Shown piece by piece: positions 1-4,629 of a stretch of DNA of 7,841 nt. The number at the start of each line of letters is the position of its first letter. The first letter of the stretch is position 1. A model generated the notes under the pieces. That model did not search any database. It was not told the DNA's origin and was given only the letters and a program-made list of their open reading frames with translations. The DNA comes from JALYUA01 sp038229875 (lineage in GTDB: Bacteria > Acidobacteriota > Thermoanaerobaculia > UBA5066 > Gp7-AA6), in assembly GCA_038229875.1 (NCBI GenBank), contig JBBROA010000156.1:1-7841 (forward strand), read 5' to 3'. The translations under genes and the position numbers were made by a program.

Positions 1-58
1 CCTCCGGCTTCTTGTACCCCTCCAGAAGCTCCTTCAGAACCTCGTCCCGTATCGCCAT
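1..58 (-). CDS. IS256-family transposase, N-terminal fragment (runs off the window)
   Basis: Nineteen codons are visible on the minus strand from the ATG at 58-56, reading MAIRDEVLKELLEGYKKPE. The motif LLEGYKKPE, probably continuing into D since the next base is G, matches the conserved start of many IS256-family (mutator-like) transposases, where 'LL..Y.KPEDLLGE' is common. The full protein would be a DDE transposase of roughly 400 aa that cuts and pastes its own element; none of the catalytic residues fall in the window. A purine-rich ribosome binding site (GAAGGAAGGG, minus strand 73-64) lies 5 nt upstream of the ATG and supports this start. The gene is transcribed away from the Thr-Pro gene that the element interrupts. 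The identification rests on a short motif plus the terminus-like sequence next to it. Confidence 0.75.
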   Translation of the reverse strand, partial: MAIRDEVLKELLEGYKKPE

Positions 59-125
59 GGCGTCCCTTCCTTCTCGCCAGAACCCATCTTCCTCCTGTTC
101 CACTTACACAAAAGTCAGGACACCC
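1..125 (-). mobile_element. IS256-family insertion sequence, one end only
   Basis: This is the outer end of an insertion sequence whose body lies beyond the left edge. Read on the minus strand, the element appears to begin near 125 with GGGTGTCCTGACTTTTGTGT, then an untranslated stretch of about 50 nt, a ribosome binding site and the transposase start. A terminus containing a TTTTGTGTAA-like string just outside the transposase start is typical of IS256-family ends. The exact boundary is uncertain by a few bases because the opposite inverted repeat and the target duplication are not in the window. IS256 elements usually duplicate 8-9 bp of target, and the candidate flank begins at about 126. 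Confidence 0.72.
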
Positions 126-126
126 T

Positions 127-1941
127 CCGCCCACGAGCTCGGATGTCGCCGGCGGCATCAACGGGACAACGACGACGGCCCTGGATGCCTTCGGCGCGAC
201 GCCGGGATCCGCTGGAACGGTCGCGAACGGGGTCGTTCCCGGGCAGGTTCCAGGCGCGTCCTCGGGCGCCGAGTGTCTGGTGACACCAACTCCGACTTTC
301 ACCCCCACCGCTACGGCTACCAGCACGCCCACGCCTACCCTCACGGCGACTCCCACCCCTACTCGAACCGCGACGCCAACCTCAACCAGCACGCCGACGC
401 TCACGGCGACTCAGACGCCCAGTGCGACTCCCACTCCAACGGCGACACCGAGTCCAACACCCACCAGCACGCCGACCCGGACTCCCACCCTGACATTCAC
501 TCCCACGCCGACGCTGATCCCGACGAACACCCCTACGGCCACGCCGACTCAAACCCCGACACGAACGCCGACGCTAACTCCTACGAGCACACCGACACTG
601 ACCACCACCGCGACGCCGACCCCAACCAGCACACCGACGCTCACGACGACTCAGACGCCCAGTGCGACTCCCACTCAAACAGCCACGTCGAGTCCGACGC
701 CTACCGGGACCCCGACGCGAACCCCGACGCCGACCCCCACCCTGACAGCGACGCCGACGGCGACTGTGATCCCGACGAACACACCCACCGCCACTCCAAC
801 GCAGACGCCAACGCGAACGCCGACGCTCACTCCGACAAGCACGCCCACATTGACCTCCACCCCGACACCGACTCAAACGTTCACAGCAACGCCGACTCAA
901 ACGTTCACAGCAACGCCGACTCAAACGGCGACGTCGAGTCCGACCTTCACCAGTACCCCGACGGCGACACCCACGAATACACCGACGGTGACCCCGACCA
1001 ACACGCCCACCCTGACACCGACGCCGATCCCGACGGCGACATCGACGGCGACTCCGACCCCGACGAATACGCCCACGCCCACGAGCACCCCGACCCTGAC
1101 TCCCACACCCACACCAACGAGCACGTCAACGTCGACGCCAACCGCCACAAATACGCCCACCCTCACACCGACTCAGACACCGACGGCGACCAGTACCTCC
1201 ACCGCGACGCCCACCAGCACGTTCACCGCCACGCCGACTCAGACGCCCACGGCGACACCGACGAATACGCCGACTCAGACAGCGACGGCGACCAGTACCT
1301 CCACCGCGACGCCCACCAGCACTTTCACCGCCACGCCGACTCAAACGTTCACAGCAACACCGACTCAAACGTTCACAGCAACGCCGACTCAAACGGCATC
1401 GTCGAGTCCCACGCCCACCAGTACCCCGACGGCGACGCCCACGAATACGCCGACGGTGACCCCGACCAACACGCCCACCCTGACACCGACGCCGATCCCG
1501 ACGGCGACGGCGACGGCGACTCCGACCCCGACGAATACGCCCACGCCCACGAGCACCCCGACCCTGACTCCCACACCCACACCAACGAGCACGTCAACGT
1601 CGACGCCAACCGCCACAAATACGGCCACCCTCACACCGACGTTTACGGCAACCTCGACGGTGACGCCGACGGCGACCGTAACCCCCACCGGAGTTCTGGC
1701 CTCGCCCACCCAGACGCCGACCGCCACGGCGACTCCCACCGGAATCGCGGCGTCGCCGACGCCAACGTTCACCTCGGTCACCCCGGGCGTCACGGGCTCG
1801 CCCACGGAGACACCCACCCCGCTCGGCGGACCCGCTCCCGGCGGTCCGACTCAGCCGATCCCGACCCTGTCGGCAGAGATGCTGGCGCTCCTGGGGATCG
1901 CCCTCGCGGCGCTCGGAATGCTCGCGCTGCGACGGAGGTAA
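127..1941 (+). CDS. Secreted Thr-Pro repeat protein with IPTL-CTERM-like tail, 5' end cut off by the IS
   Basis: The frame is open from the IS border to TAA at 1939-1941, about 604 codons. Residues 1-51 are a non-repetitive remnant (GGINGTTTTALDAFGATPG) with one Cys. Residues 52 to about 520 are a near-perfect X-Thr lattice in which almost every second residue is Thr and X is mostly Pro, with Ala, Ser, Leu, Asn, Gln, Phe and others. The last 27 residues are IPTLSAEML, a hydrophobic helix and RRR, resembling the IPTL-CTERM exosortase-processed signal, although the usual W-G after IPTLS is replaced by A-E. Such a protein would be exported, anchored or released at the envelope, and the Thr/Pro tract would be an extended, probably O-glycosylated stalk. 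There is no signal peptide and no good start near the IS. The only in-frame start of note, GTG at 280, lacks a ribosome binding site, so this is probably the C-terminal remnant of a larger gene and may not be expressed. A +3-frame alternative was rejected because only this frame ends in a sorting signal. Confidence 0.72.
   Translation, partial: PPTSSDVAGGINGTTTTALDAFGATPGSAGTVANGVVPGQVPGASSGAECLVTPTPTFTPTATATSTPTPTLTATPTPTRTATPTSTSTPTLTATQTPSATPTPTATPSPTPTSTPTRTPTLTFTPTPTLIPTNTPTATPTQTPTRTPTLTPTSTPTLTTTATPTPTSTPTLTTTQTPSATPTQTATSSPTPTGTPTRTPTPTPTLTATPTATVIPTNTPTATPTQTPTRTPTLTPTSTPTLTSTPTPTQTFTATPTQTFTATPTQTATSSPTFTSTPTATPTNTPTVTPTNTPTLTPTPIPTATSTATPTPTNTPTPTSTPTLTPTPTPTSTSTSTPTATNTPTLTPTQTPTATSTSTATPTSTFTATPTQTPTATPTNTPTQTATATSTSTATPTSTFTATPTQTFTATPTQTFTATPTQTASSSPTPTSTPTATPTNTPTVTPTNTPTLTPTPIPTATATATPTPTNTPTPTSTPTLTPTPTPTSTSTSTPTATNTATLTPTFTATSTVTPTATVTPTGVLASPTQTPTATATPTGIAASPTPTFTSVTPGVTGSPTETPTPLGGPAPGGPTQPIPTLSAEMLALLGIALAALGMLALRRR
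361..860 (+). repeat. Two diverged copies of a ~240-252 bp higher-order unit
   Basis: The sequence from 361 matches that from 601 at an offset of exactly 240 bp for about 75 bp (both contain CAGACGCCCAGTGCGACTCC). After an indel of about 12 bp the match continues at an offset near 252, with protein blocks IPTNTPTATPTQTPTRTPT and LTPTSTPTLT occurring in each copy. The copies differ at many third positions, so this duplication is older than the 468-bp-offset one. Confidence 0.75.
869..1172 (+). repeat. Segmental duplication, copy A (partner 1337-1640)
   Basis: A block of about 304 bp that recurs at an offset of 468 bp with roughly a dozen mismatches by eye (about 96% identity) and no indels. 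Anchors are CAAACGTTCACAGCAACGCC near the start and ACCGCCACAAATACG near the end. The high identity, including third positions, marks a recent duplication within the Thr-Pro tract. Confidence 0.88.
1183..1346 (+). repeat. Short direct repeat at 102-bp spacing
   Basis: CGGCGACCAGTACCTCCACC and the sequence after it, through TTCACCGCCACGCCGACTCA, occur at about 1184 and again at about 1286, offset 102 bp, with only a couple of differences over roughly 60 bp. This lies between the two copies of the 304-bp duplication and shows a further round of expansion in units that are multiples of 6 bp. Confidence 0.8.
1337..1640 (+). repeat. Segmental duplication, copy B (partner 869-1172)
   Basis: Second copy of the 304-bp block. 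Differences from copy A cluster around 1400-1420 (TCGTCGAGTCCCACGCC against ACGTCGAGTCCGACCTT in copy A) and are otherwise isolated single bases. The reading frame is conserved because 468 is divisible by 6, so the Thr lattice phase is unchanged. Confidence 0.88.
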
Positions 1942-1943
1942 AC

Positions 1944-1976
1944 CGGGCGGGAGGCCGCCCGCGGCGCGCTCGCCGC
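1944..1976 (+). terminator. Tandem GC hairpins directly after the Thr-Pro gene
   Basis: Three bases after the stop codon there is a perfect 7-bp stem, CGGGCGG (1944-1950), with loop GAGG and CCGCCCG (1955-1961). A second perfect 6-bp stem follows at once, GCGGCG (1961-1966), loop CGCT, CGCCGC (1971-1976), sharing one base. No T-run follows, so this is not a classical intrinsic terminator, but the placement suggests transcript termination or 3'-end protection. Confidence 0.5.
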
Positions 1977-2173
1977 AGGTTCGGACGTCGACGATGAATG
2001 AGCTACACCAGGTTCTACCGATGAGGCGCGGAGCGGGGAGCTGGACGGCGAGCCCGGTTCAGCGGGACGCGGCCGCCGGCTAATCGCCTCCCCGAAAAAT
2101 CTAGATAATCGACGCCCGCTTGTGTGATCGGCGATTTCGTCTGTCAGCGACTGTTGTCGTCTGATGCCCCCCG
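1977..2173. other. Intergenic DNA with no recognised gene
   Basis: About 200 bp between the hairpins and the tRNA fragment. I see no coding frame with a plausible start and protein character. A -10-like string (TAGATAAT, near 2102) lies in a locally AT-richer patch (CCCCGAAAAATCTAGATAATC), but no convincing -35 box is placed for it. No 5' tRNA half (acceptor strand plus D arm) is found here. Confidence 0.5.
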
Positions 2174-2223
2174 GCGACCTTCTAGGCCGTAGGTCCCCGG
2201 TTCGAATCCGGGCGGGCAGGCCA
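2174..2223 (+). tRNA. tRNA 3' fragment (tRNA-Arg-TCT-like), likely attachment-site scar
   Basis: This holds the 3' part of a tRNA. There is an anticodon arm GCGAC-CTTCTAG-GCCGT (2174-2190) with anticodon TCT at 2181-2183 and one A-C mismatch in the stem. Then come the 5-nt variable loop AGGTC and a perfect T arm CCCGG-TTCGAAT-CCGGG (2196-2212). The acceptor 3' strand CGGGCAG, discriminator G and encoded CCA (2221-2223) close it. The matching 5' acceptor strand (CTGCCCG) and D arm are absent upstream, so it cannot be a functional tRNA. Tyrosine-recombinase elements commonly integrate in tRNA 3' halves and leave such a copy at the distal end. The tRNA-Arg identity is inferred from the anticodon and overall similarity. 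Confidence 0.68.
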
Positions 2224-2359
2224 CCTCAGAACACCCGAGGCGTTGCACATTACGGCCTTAAACCCGCCGCCTGCGGGCCCCCTCATCCCAAGCCTCTCCT
2301 GAGCGCGGGCGAGGGGCAGAGGTGCGCCGCAACCACCGTGGGTGGTCAGGCTCGGAGCG

Positions 2360-2503
2360 GGAGCGAGCGAAGCGAGCAGAAGCGACGGTGGAGGAGCCTC
2401 TCGGGGCGGGAGCCGTAGCGAACGGAGGGACGAGGCCAGCGGTCGAGCCTGCAGGCGGCCGCTGGCCGGCGCGTGAGTGCGTCCCGGAGTGAGCGGAGGC
2501 GAC
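2360..2503 (+). repeat. Three degenerate copies of a GGAGYGAGCGRAGGCGA-like motif
   Basis: GGAGCGAGCGAAGCGAGC (2360-2377), GGAGCCGTAGCGAACGGAGG (near 2409-2428) and GGAGTGAGCGGAGGCGAC (2486-2503) are variants of one motif. Copies 1 and 3 agree at 14 of 18 positions and the middle copy is looser. Similar purine-rich strings are common in noncoding DNA of GC-rich bacteria, and no function is assigned. Confidence 0.45.
2434..2467. repeat. 9-bp perfect inverted repeat with palindromic loop
   Basis: GGCCAGCGG (2434-2442) pairs perfectly with CCGCTGGCC (2459-2467). The 16-nt loop contains the 10-bp palindrome GCCTGCAGGC. It lies about 60 bp before the first operon gene, so it could be an operator, a REP-like element or an upstream terminator without a T-run. 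Confidence 0.6.
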
Positions 2504-2527
2504 GGGTTATATTGGAAACCACACTCC

Positions 2528-3010
2528 ATGAAGGGCGAAACCGAGTTTCTGCGTGTCCGCAAGCAGAACGTTGCGGTGAATCTCACTCTGGTGGGGACGG
2601 CCCCGCGGCAGGTGGAGCTCTTTCTCGCCGATCCCGCCCGTCCCGGCGACCGCCGCGACCAGATCATGGAGCTCCTCGAAAAAGGGACGCCGTTTCTCCC
2701 GGCCCGGGACGACGCGAGCGGCCGGTGGGAGATCTTCAGCCGGGATGCGGTGCTCTGGGTGCGCATCCCGCTCTCGGATCCCGCGACCGGGGAAGAGACG
2801 GAAGAGCTCTTCGACATCCGGCAGAAAGTCCGCGTCGACATGAAGTCCGCGGAGCCACTGACCGGCGAGCTCCTCTGGTCCGCCGAGCAGCAGCACACCC
2901 GCGTCACCGACTACATGAATTCCGAAGGCCGTTTCTTCCGCCTCTGGCAGGAGGAGCATGTCCTTCTCGTGAACAGGTCATACGTGCTCCGGGTCATCGA
3001 AGACCCCTGA
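2528..3010 (+). CDS. Uncharacterised 160-aa protein with two similar halves, upstream of pilT
   Basis: I do not recognise a named family with confidence. The protein has no signal peptide, membrane segment or cysteine, so it is probably cytoplasmic. It is built of two alignable halves. Residues 12-80 (KQNVAVNL ... VELFL ... QIMELLEKGTPFLP ... EIFSRDAVLWVRI) match residues 99-156 (QKVRVDM ... GELLW ... RVTDYMNSEGRFFRLW ... VLLVNRSYVLRV). Each half predicts a strand, a helix around 'D.M' and two more strands. The ATG at 2528 is chosen over GTG 2477 because the extra 17 residues come from the degenerate repeat motif; only a weak GGA precedes it. It ends 16 nt before pilT in the same direction, so the two are probably co-transcribed and this protein may act on pilus motor function or assembly. 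That role is inferred from context only. Confidence 0.8.
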   Translation: MKGETEFLRVRKQNVAVNLTLVGTAPRQVELFLADPARPGDRRDQIMELLEKGTPFLPARDDASGRWEIFSRDAVLWVRIPLSDPATGEETEELFDIRQKVRVDMKSAEPLTGELLWSAEQQHTRVTDYMNSEGRFFRLWQEEHVLLVNRSYVLRVIEDP

Positions 3011-3013
3011 ACC

Positions 3014-3020
3014 GGGGAGG
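3014..3020 (+). promoter_or_regulatory. Ribosome binding site fixing the pilT TTG start
   Basis: GGGGAGG lies 6 nt before TTG at 3027, the ideal distance for a Shine-Dalgarno sequence. It decides the rare TTG start against the first in-frame ATG at 3057, which has no such site and would cut ten residues (MAQIDALLAS) from the N-terminal domain. The site lies entirely in the 16-nt gap after the upstream stop codon. Confidence 0.8.
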
Positions 3021-3026
3021 ACACCT

Positions 3027-4550
3027 TTGGCGCAGATAGACGCGTTGCTCGCGAGCATGGAGAAGTTCGGGGCGCAGGGAGCTCAGCTCTCGAGCGGCGA
3101 GAAGGTGCAGCTCGTCTTTCCGACGGGCAAGCGTTTCGCGTCGCAGACGACCCCCCACGACTCGCTGGTCAAGCTGGTCGAGGAGATCCTTCCGTCCGGC
3201 ACGACTCTGAACCGCAACGGGGGTACGACGTTCGTTTATCCGCACAACGGATCCTCCGTCACGATCCGTGTCGACGCGGGCCTCGGATCCTGGAAAGTGT
3301 CGATTGAGCCCCGCGTCGAACCGGCTCCCGTCGCGGCGGCAGCGCCTGTCTCTCCCGGATCCGCCGGGTCGCCGGCCTCAGCCCCCCTGCCCGCGCCCGC
3401 GGCGCCGCTTCCGCCGCTTCCGCCGCCTCCGACCCGGCCGTCTTACAAGGATGTTCAGGTCGACTCGGCCATCGAGAAGCTCCTCTTAAAGCTCCTGGAG
3501 GTCGGCGCCTCCGACCTGCATCTTTCCTCCGGAGCCGTGCCGGCCGTGCGCGTGCACGGCTCCATCCAGGCTCTCGATGGATATCCGCCGTTCACGGAGG
3601 ACGAGCTCCTCGCGCGCCTCTACGAGATCACGCCGCCGAGAAACCGGGAGGAATACGAGCGCCGCAACGACACCGACTTCGCGCACGCAATCCCCGGCGT
3701 CTCCCGATTCCGCGTCAACCTCTTCCGGGACCGGCACGGTCCGGCGGCGGTCTTCCGCGCCATCCCGTACGAGATCCGATCACCCGAAGAAATCGGCCTC
3801 CCGCCGAGCGTTCTCGAGCTCTGCAATCTGACCAAGGGGCTCGTGCTCGTCACCGGGCCGACGGGTTCGGGGAAGTCGACCACGCTCGCGACGCTGATCG
3901 ACTACATCAACAAGAACCGGACCGACCACATCATCACGATCGAGGACCCGATCGAGTTCGTTCACGAGAACAAGCAGTGCCTGGTCAACCAGCGTGAGGT
4001 GCACTCCCACACCGACTCGTTCAAGGACGCCCTGCGCGCCGCGCTGCGCGAGGATCCCGACATCGTGCTGGTCGGCGAGATGCGGGACCTGGAGACGATC
4101 GCGATCGCGGTCGAGACGGCCGAGACCGGCCACCTCGTCTTCGGGACTCTCCACACGACGACCGCCCCTTCGACCGTCGACCGCATCGTGGACCAGTTCC
4201 CCGCCGACCGGCAGGAGCAGATCCGAACGATGCTGGCGAGCTCGCTCCGCGGCGTCATCTCGCAGACGCTCTGCAAGCGGATCGGCGGCGGCCGGGCGGC
4301 GGCCTACGAGATCCTGATCTGCAACGCGGCTGTGTCGAACCTGATCCGCGAGAAAAAGGTCTTCCAGATCTACTCGATCATGCAGACGAGCAAGCAGCAG
4401 GGAATGATGACCTTGAACGACTCGCTCTACACGCTCGTGAAGAACAAGGTCGTCGACTTCAAGGAAGCCTACGCGATGGCGGTCAACAAGACCGAGTTCG
4501 CCGCCCAGATCAGCCGCGACAGTGGGAAAGCGGAGGAAGTTAAGAGTTAA
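3027..4550 (+). CDS. pilT: PilT-type type IV pilus retraction ATPase with duplicated N-terminal domain
   Basis: PilT is a hexameric cytoplasmic ATPase at the base of the type IV pilus that drives pilus depolymerisation, giving twitching motility and DNA uptake. The PilT core runs from about residue 143 to 507. It has Walker A GPTGSGKST (277-285), an Asp box ITIEDPIEF (303-311), Walker B with VGEMRD (349-354), a His box ETGHLVFGTLHT (366-377) and a PilT-type NLIRE motif (438-442) followed by MQTSKQQGM. All key ATPase residues are present. The protein is 507 aa where PilT is usually about 340-370 aa. The extra part is an N-terminal domain (1-95) and a Pro/Ala-rich linker (about 98-140). That domain aligns with the core's own N-terminal PAS-like domain (IDALL/IEKLL, QLSSG/HLSSG, EEILPS/YEITPP, TTFVYP/TDFAHA). 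PilT, not PilB, is favoured by the C-terminal motifs and the absence of zinc-binding cysteines. The stop codon lies within a heptamer repeat. Confidence 0.96.
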   Translation: MAQIDALLASMEKFGAQGAQLSSGEKVQLVFPTGKRFASQTTPHDSLVKLVEEILPSGTTLNRNGGTTFVYPHNGSSVTIRVDAGLGSWKVSIEPRVEPAPVAAAAPVSPGSAGSPASAPLPAPAAPLPPLPPPPTRPSYKDVQVDSAIEKLLLKLLEVGASDLHLSSGAVPAVRVHGSIQALDGYPPFTEDELLARLYEITPPRNREEYERRNDTDFAHAIPGVSRFRVNLFRDRHGPAAVFRAIPYEIRSPEEIGLPPSVLELCNLTKGLVLVTGPTGSGKSTTLATLIDYINKNRTDHIITIEDPIEFVHENKQCLVNQREVHSHTDSFKDALRAALREDPDIVLVGEMRDLETIAIAVETAETGHLVFGTLHTTTAPSTVDRIVDQFPADRQEQIRTMLASSLRGVISQTLCKRIGGGRAAAYEILICNAAVSNLIREKKVFQIYSIMQTSKQQGMMTLNDSLYTLVKNKVVDFKEAYAMAVNKTEFAAQISRDSGKAEEVKS

Positions 4551-4629
4551 GAGTCGATACCCCTGGAACGGTCGTTCTGCCTCGCCGAAACGACGTCCTC
4601 TCGACTCTCAACTCTCGACTCTCAACTTC
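4536..4629. repeat. Inverted heptamer arrays between convergent genes, possible bidirectional terminator
   Basis: The left array is TTAAGAG-TTAAGAG-TCGATAC (4540-4560). The right array, four tandem heptamers, is CTCTCGA-CTCTCAA-CTCTCGA-CTCTCAA (4598-4625), i.e. TTGAGAG/TCGAGAG on the minus strand. GAAGTTAAGAGT (4536-4547) pairs with the right end of the region (ACTCTCAACTTC, 4618-4629) with one mismatch. The spacer contains a 6-bp hairpin, GTCGTT (4571-4576) and AACGAC (4589-4594). The pilT stop codon (4548-4550) is inside the left array and the convergent gene's stop (4632-4630) abuts the right one. A terminator role for both genes is plausible but there is no clean T-run. Confidence 0.7.

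Larger units (their letters stand above)
280..1690 (+). repeat. Hexanucleotide-period (ACN-CCN) coding repeat tract
   Basis: About 1.4 kb of DNA with a strong 6-bp period set by alternating Thr and mostly Pro codons. Third positions vary (ACG, ACC, ACT, ACA), so the tract is not a simple microsatellite and has evidently been held by selection on protein sequence or has diverged after expansion. Because of the composition almost no stop codons occur in several other frames on either strand, which creates long false ORFs. Larger duplications lie inside it and are listed separately. Confidence 0.9.
2224..2527. other. Palindrome-rich noncoding region upstream of the pilT operon
   Basis: About 300 bp with no credible gene: the open frames here are uninterrupted by chance in GC-rich DNA. 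It contains a perfect 6-bp hairpin ACCACC-GTG-GGTGGT (2332-2346), a 9-bp stem GGCCAGCGG / CCGCTGGCC (2434-2442 and 2459-2467) and a CCTCATCCCAAGCCTCTCC-type string (near 2280-2300) like many dispersed intergenic repeats. The promoter for the pilT operon should be here. TATATT at 2508-2513 could be a -10 box but gives a leader of only about 8 nt, and no -35 box is evident. Confidence 0.5.

Noticed and set aside
280..1690. Possible CRISPR-like or minisatellite array
   Set aside because: The periodicity is 6 bp and codon-driven, with no conserved repeat separated by unique spacers.
574..1817. Several minus-strand frames reading Val-Gly or Arg/Cys-rich repeats
   Set aside because: They arise because the complement of the Thr-Pro repeat lacks stop codons. 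None has a ribosome binding site, a domain or a distinct terminus.
12..1997. 661-codon open frame (+3) rich in Asp, His and Ala through the repeat tract
   Set aside because: It is the frame-shifted reading of ACN-CCN codons, crosses the IS end, has no recognisable domain or export signal, and runs past the true stop and hairpins. The Thr-Pro frame ends in a clear sorting tail.
1990..2035. TGAGCTACACC and TTCTACCGATGAG resemble antisense tRNA D-arm strings
   Set aside because: They occur in an order that does not fit one tRNA and have no anticodon, T arm or acceptor near them, so chance resemblance is as likely.
2112..2223. Complete tRNA using ACGCCCG at 2112-2118 as the 5' acceptor strand
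   Set aside because: Only 5 of 7 acceptor pairs form, no D arm follows, and the distance to the anticodon arm (over 50 nt) is far too long.
2164..2418. 84-codon plus-strand frame overlapping the tRNA fragment
   Set aside because: It reads through the tRNA remnant and low-complexity intergenic palindromes, has no ribosome binding site and shows no protein-like features.
2477..2527. GTG-initiated extension of the 160-aa protein
   Set aside because: The added residues are encoded by the degenerate intergenic motif (2486-2503), with no ribosome binding site before the GTG.
2182..2907. 241-codon minus-strand frame opposite the 160-aa gene
   Set aside because: It starts inside the 160-aa gene on the opposite strand and runs into the tRNA antisense (SNRGP-type peptide), a well-known false ORF pattern.
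3057..4550. pilT starting at the first in-frame ATG
   Set aside because: The TTG at 3027 has a GGGGAGG site at 6 nt, and the ten extra residues continue the duplicated N-terminal domain (IDALL matching IEKLL).
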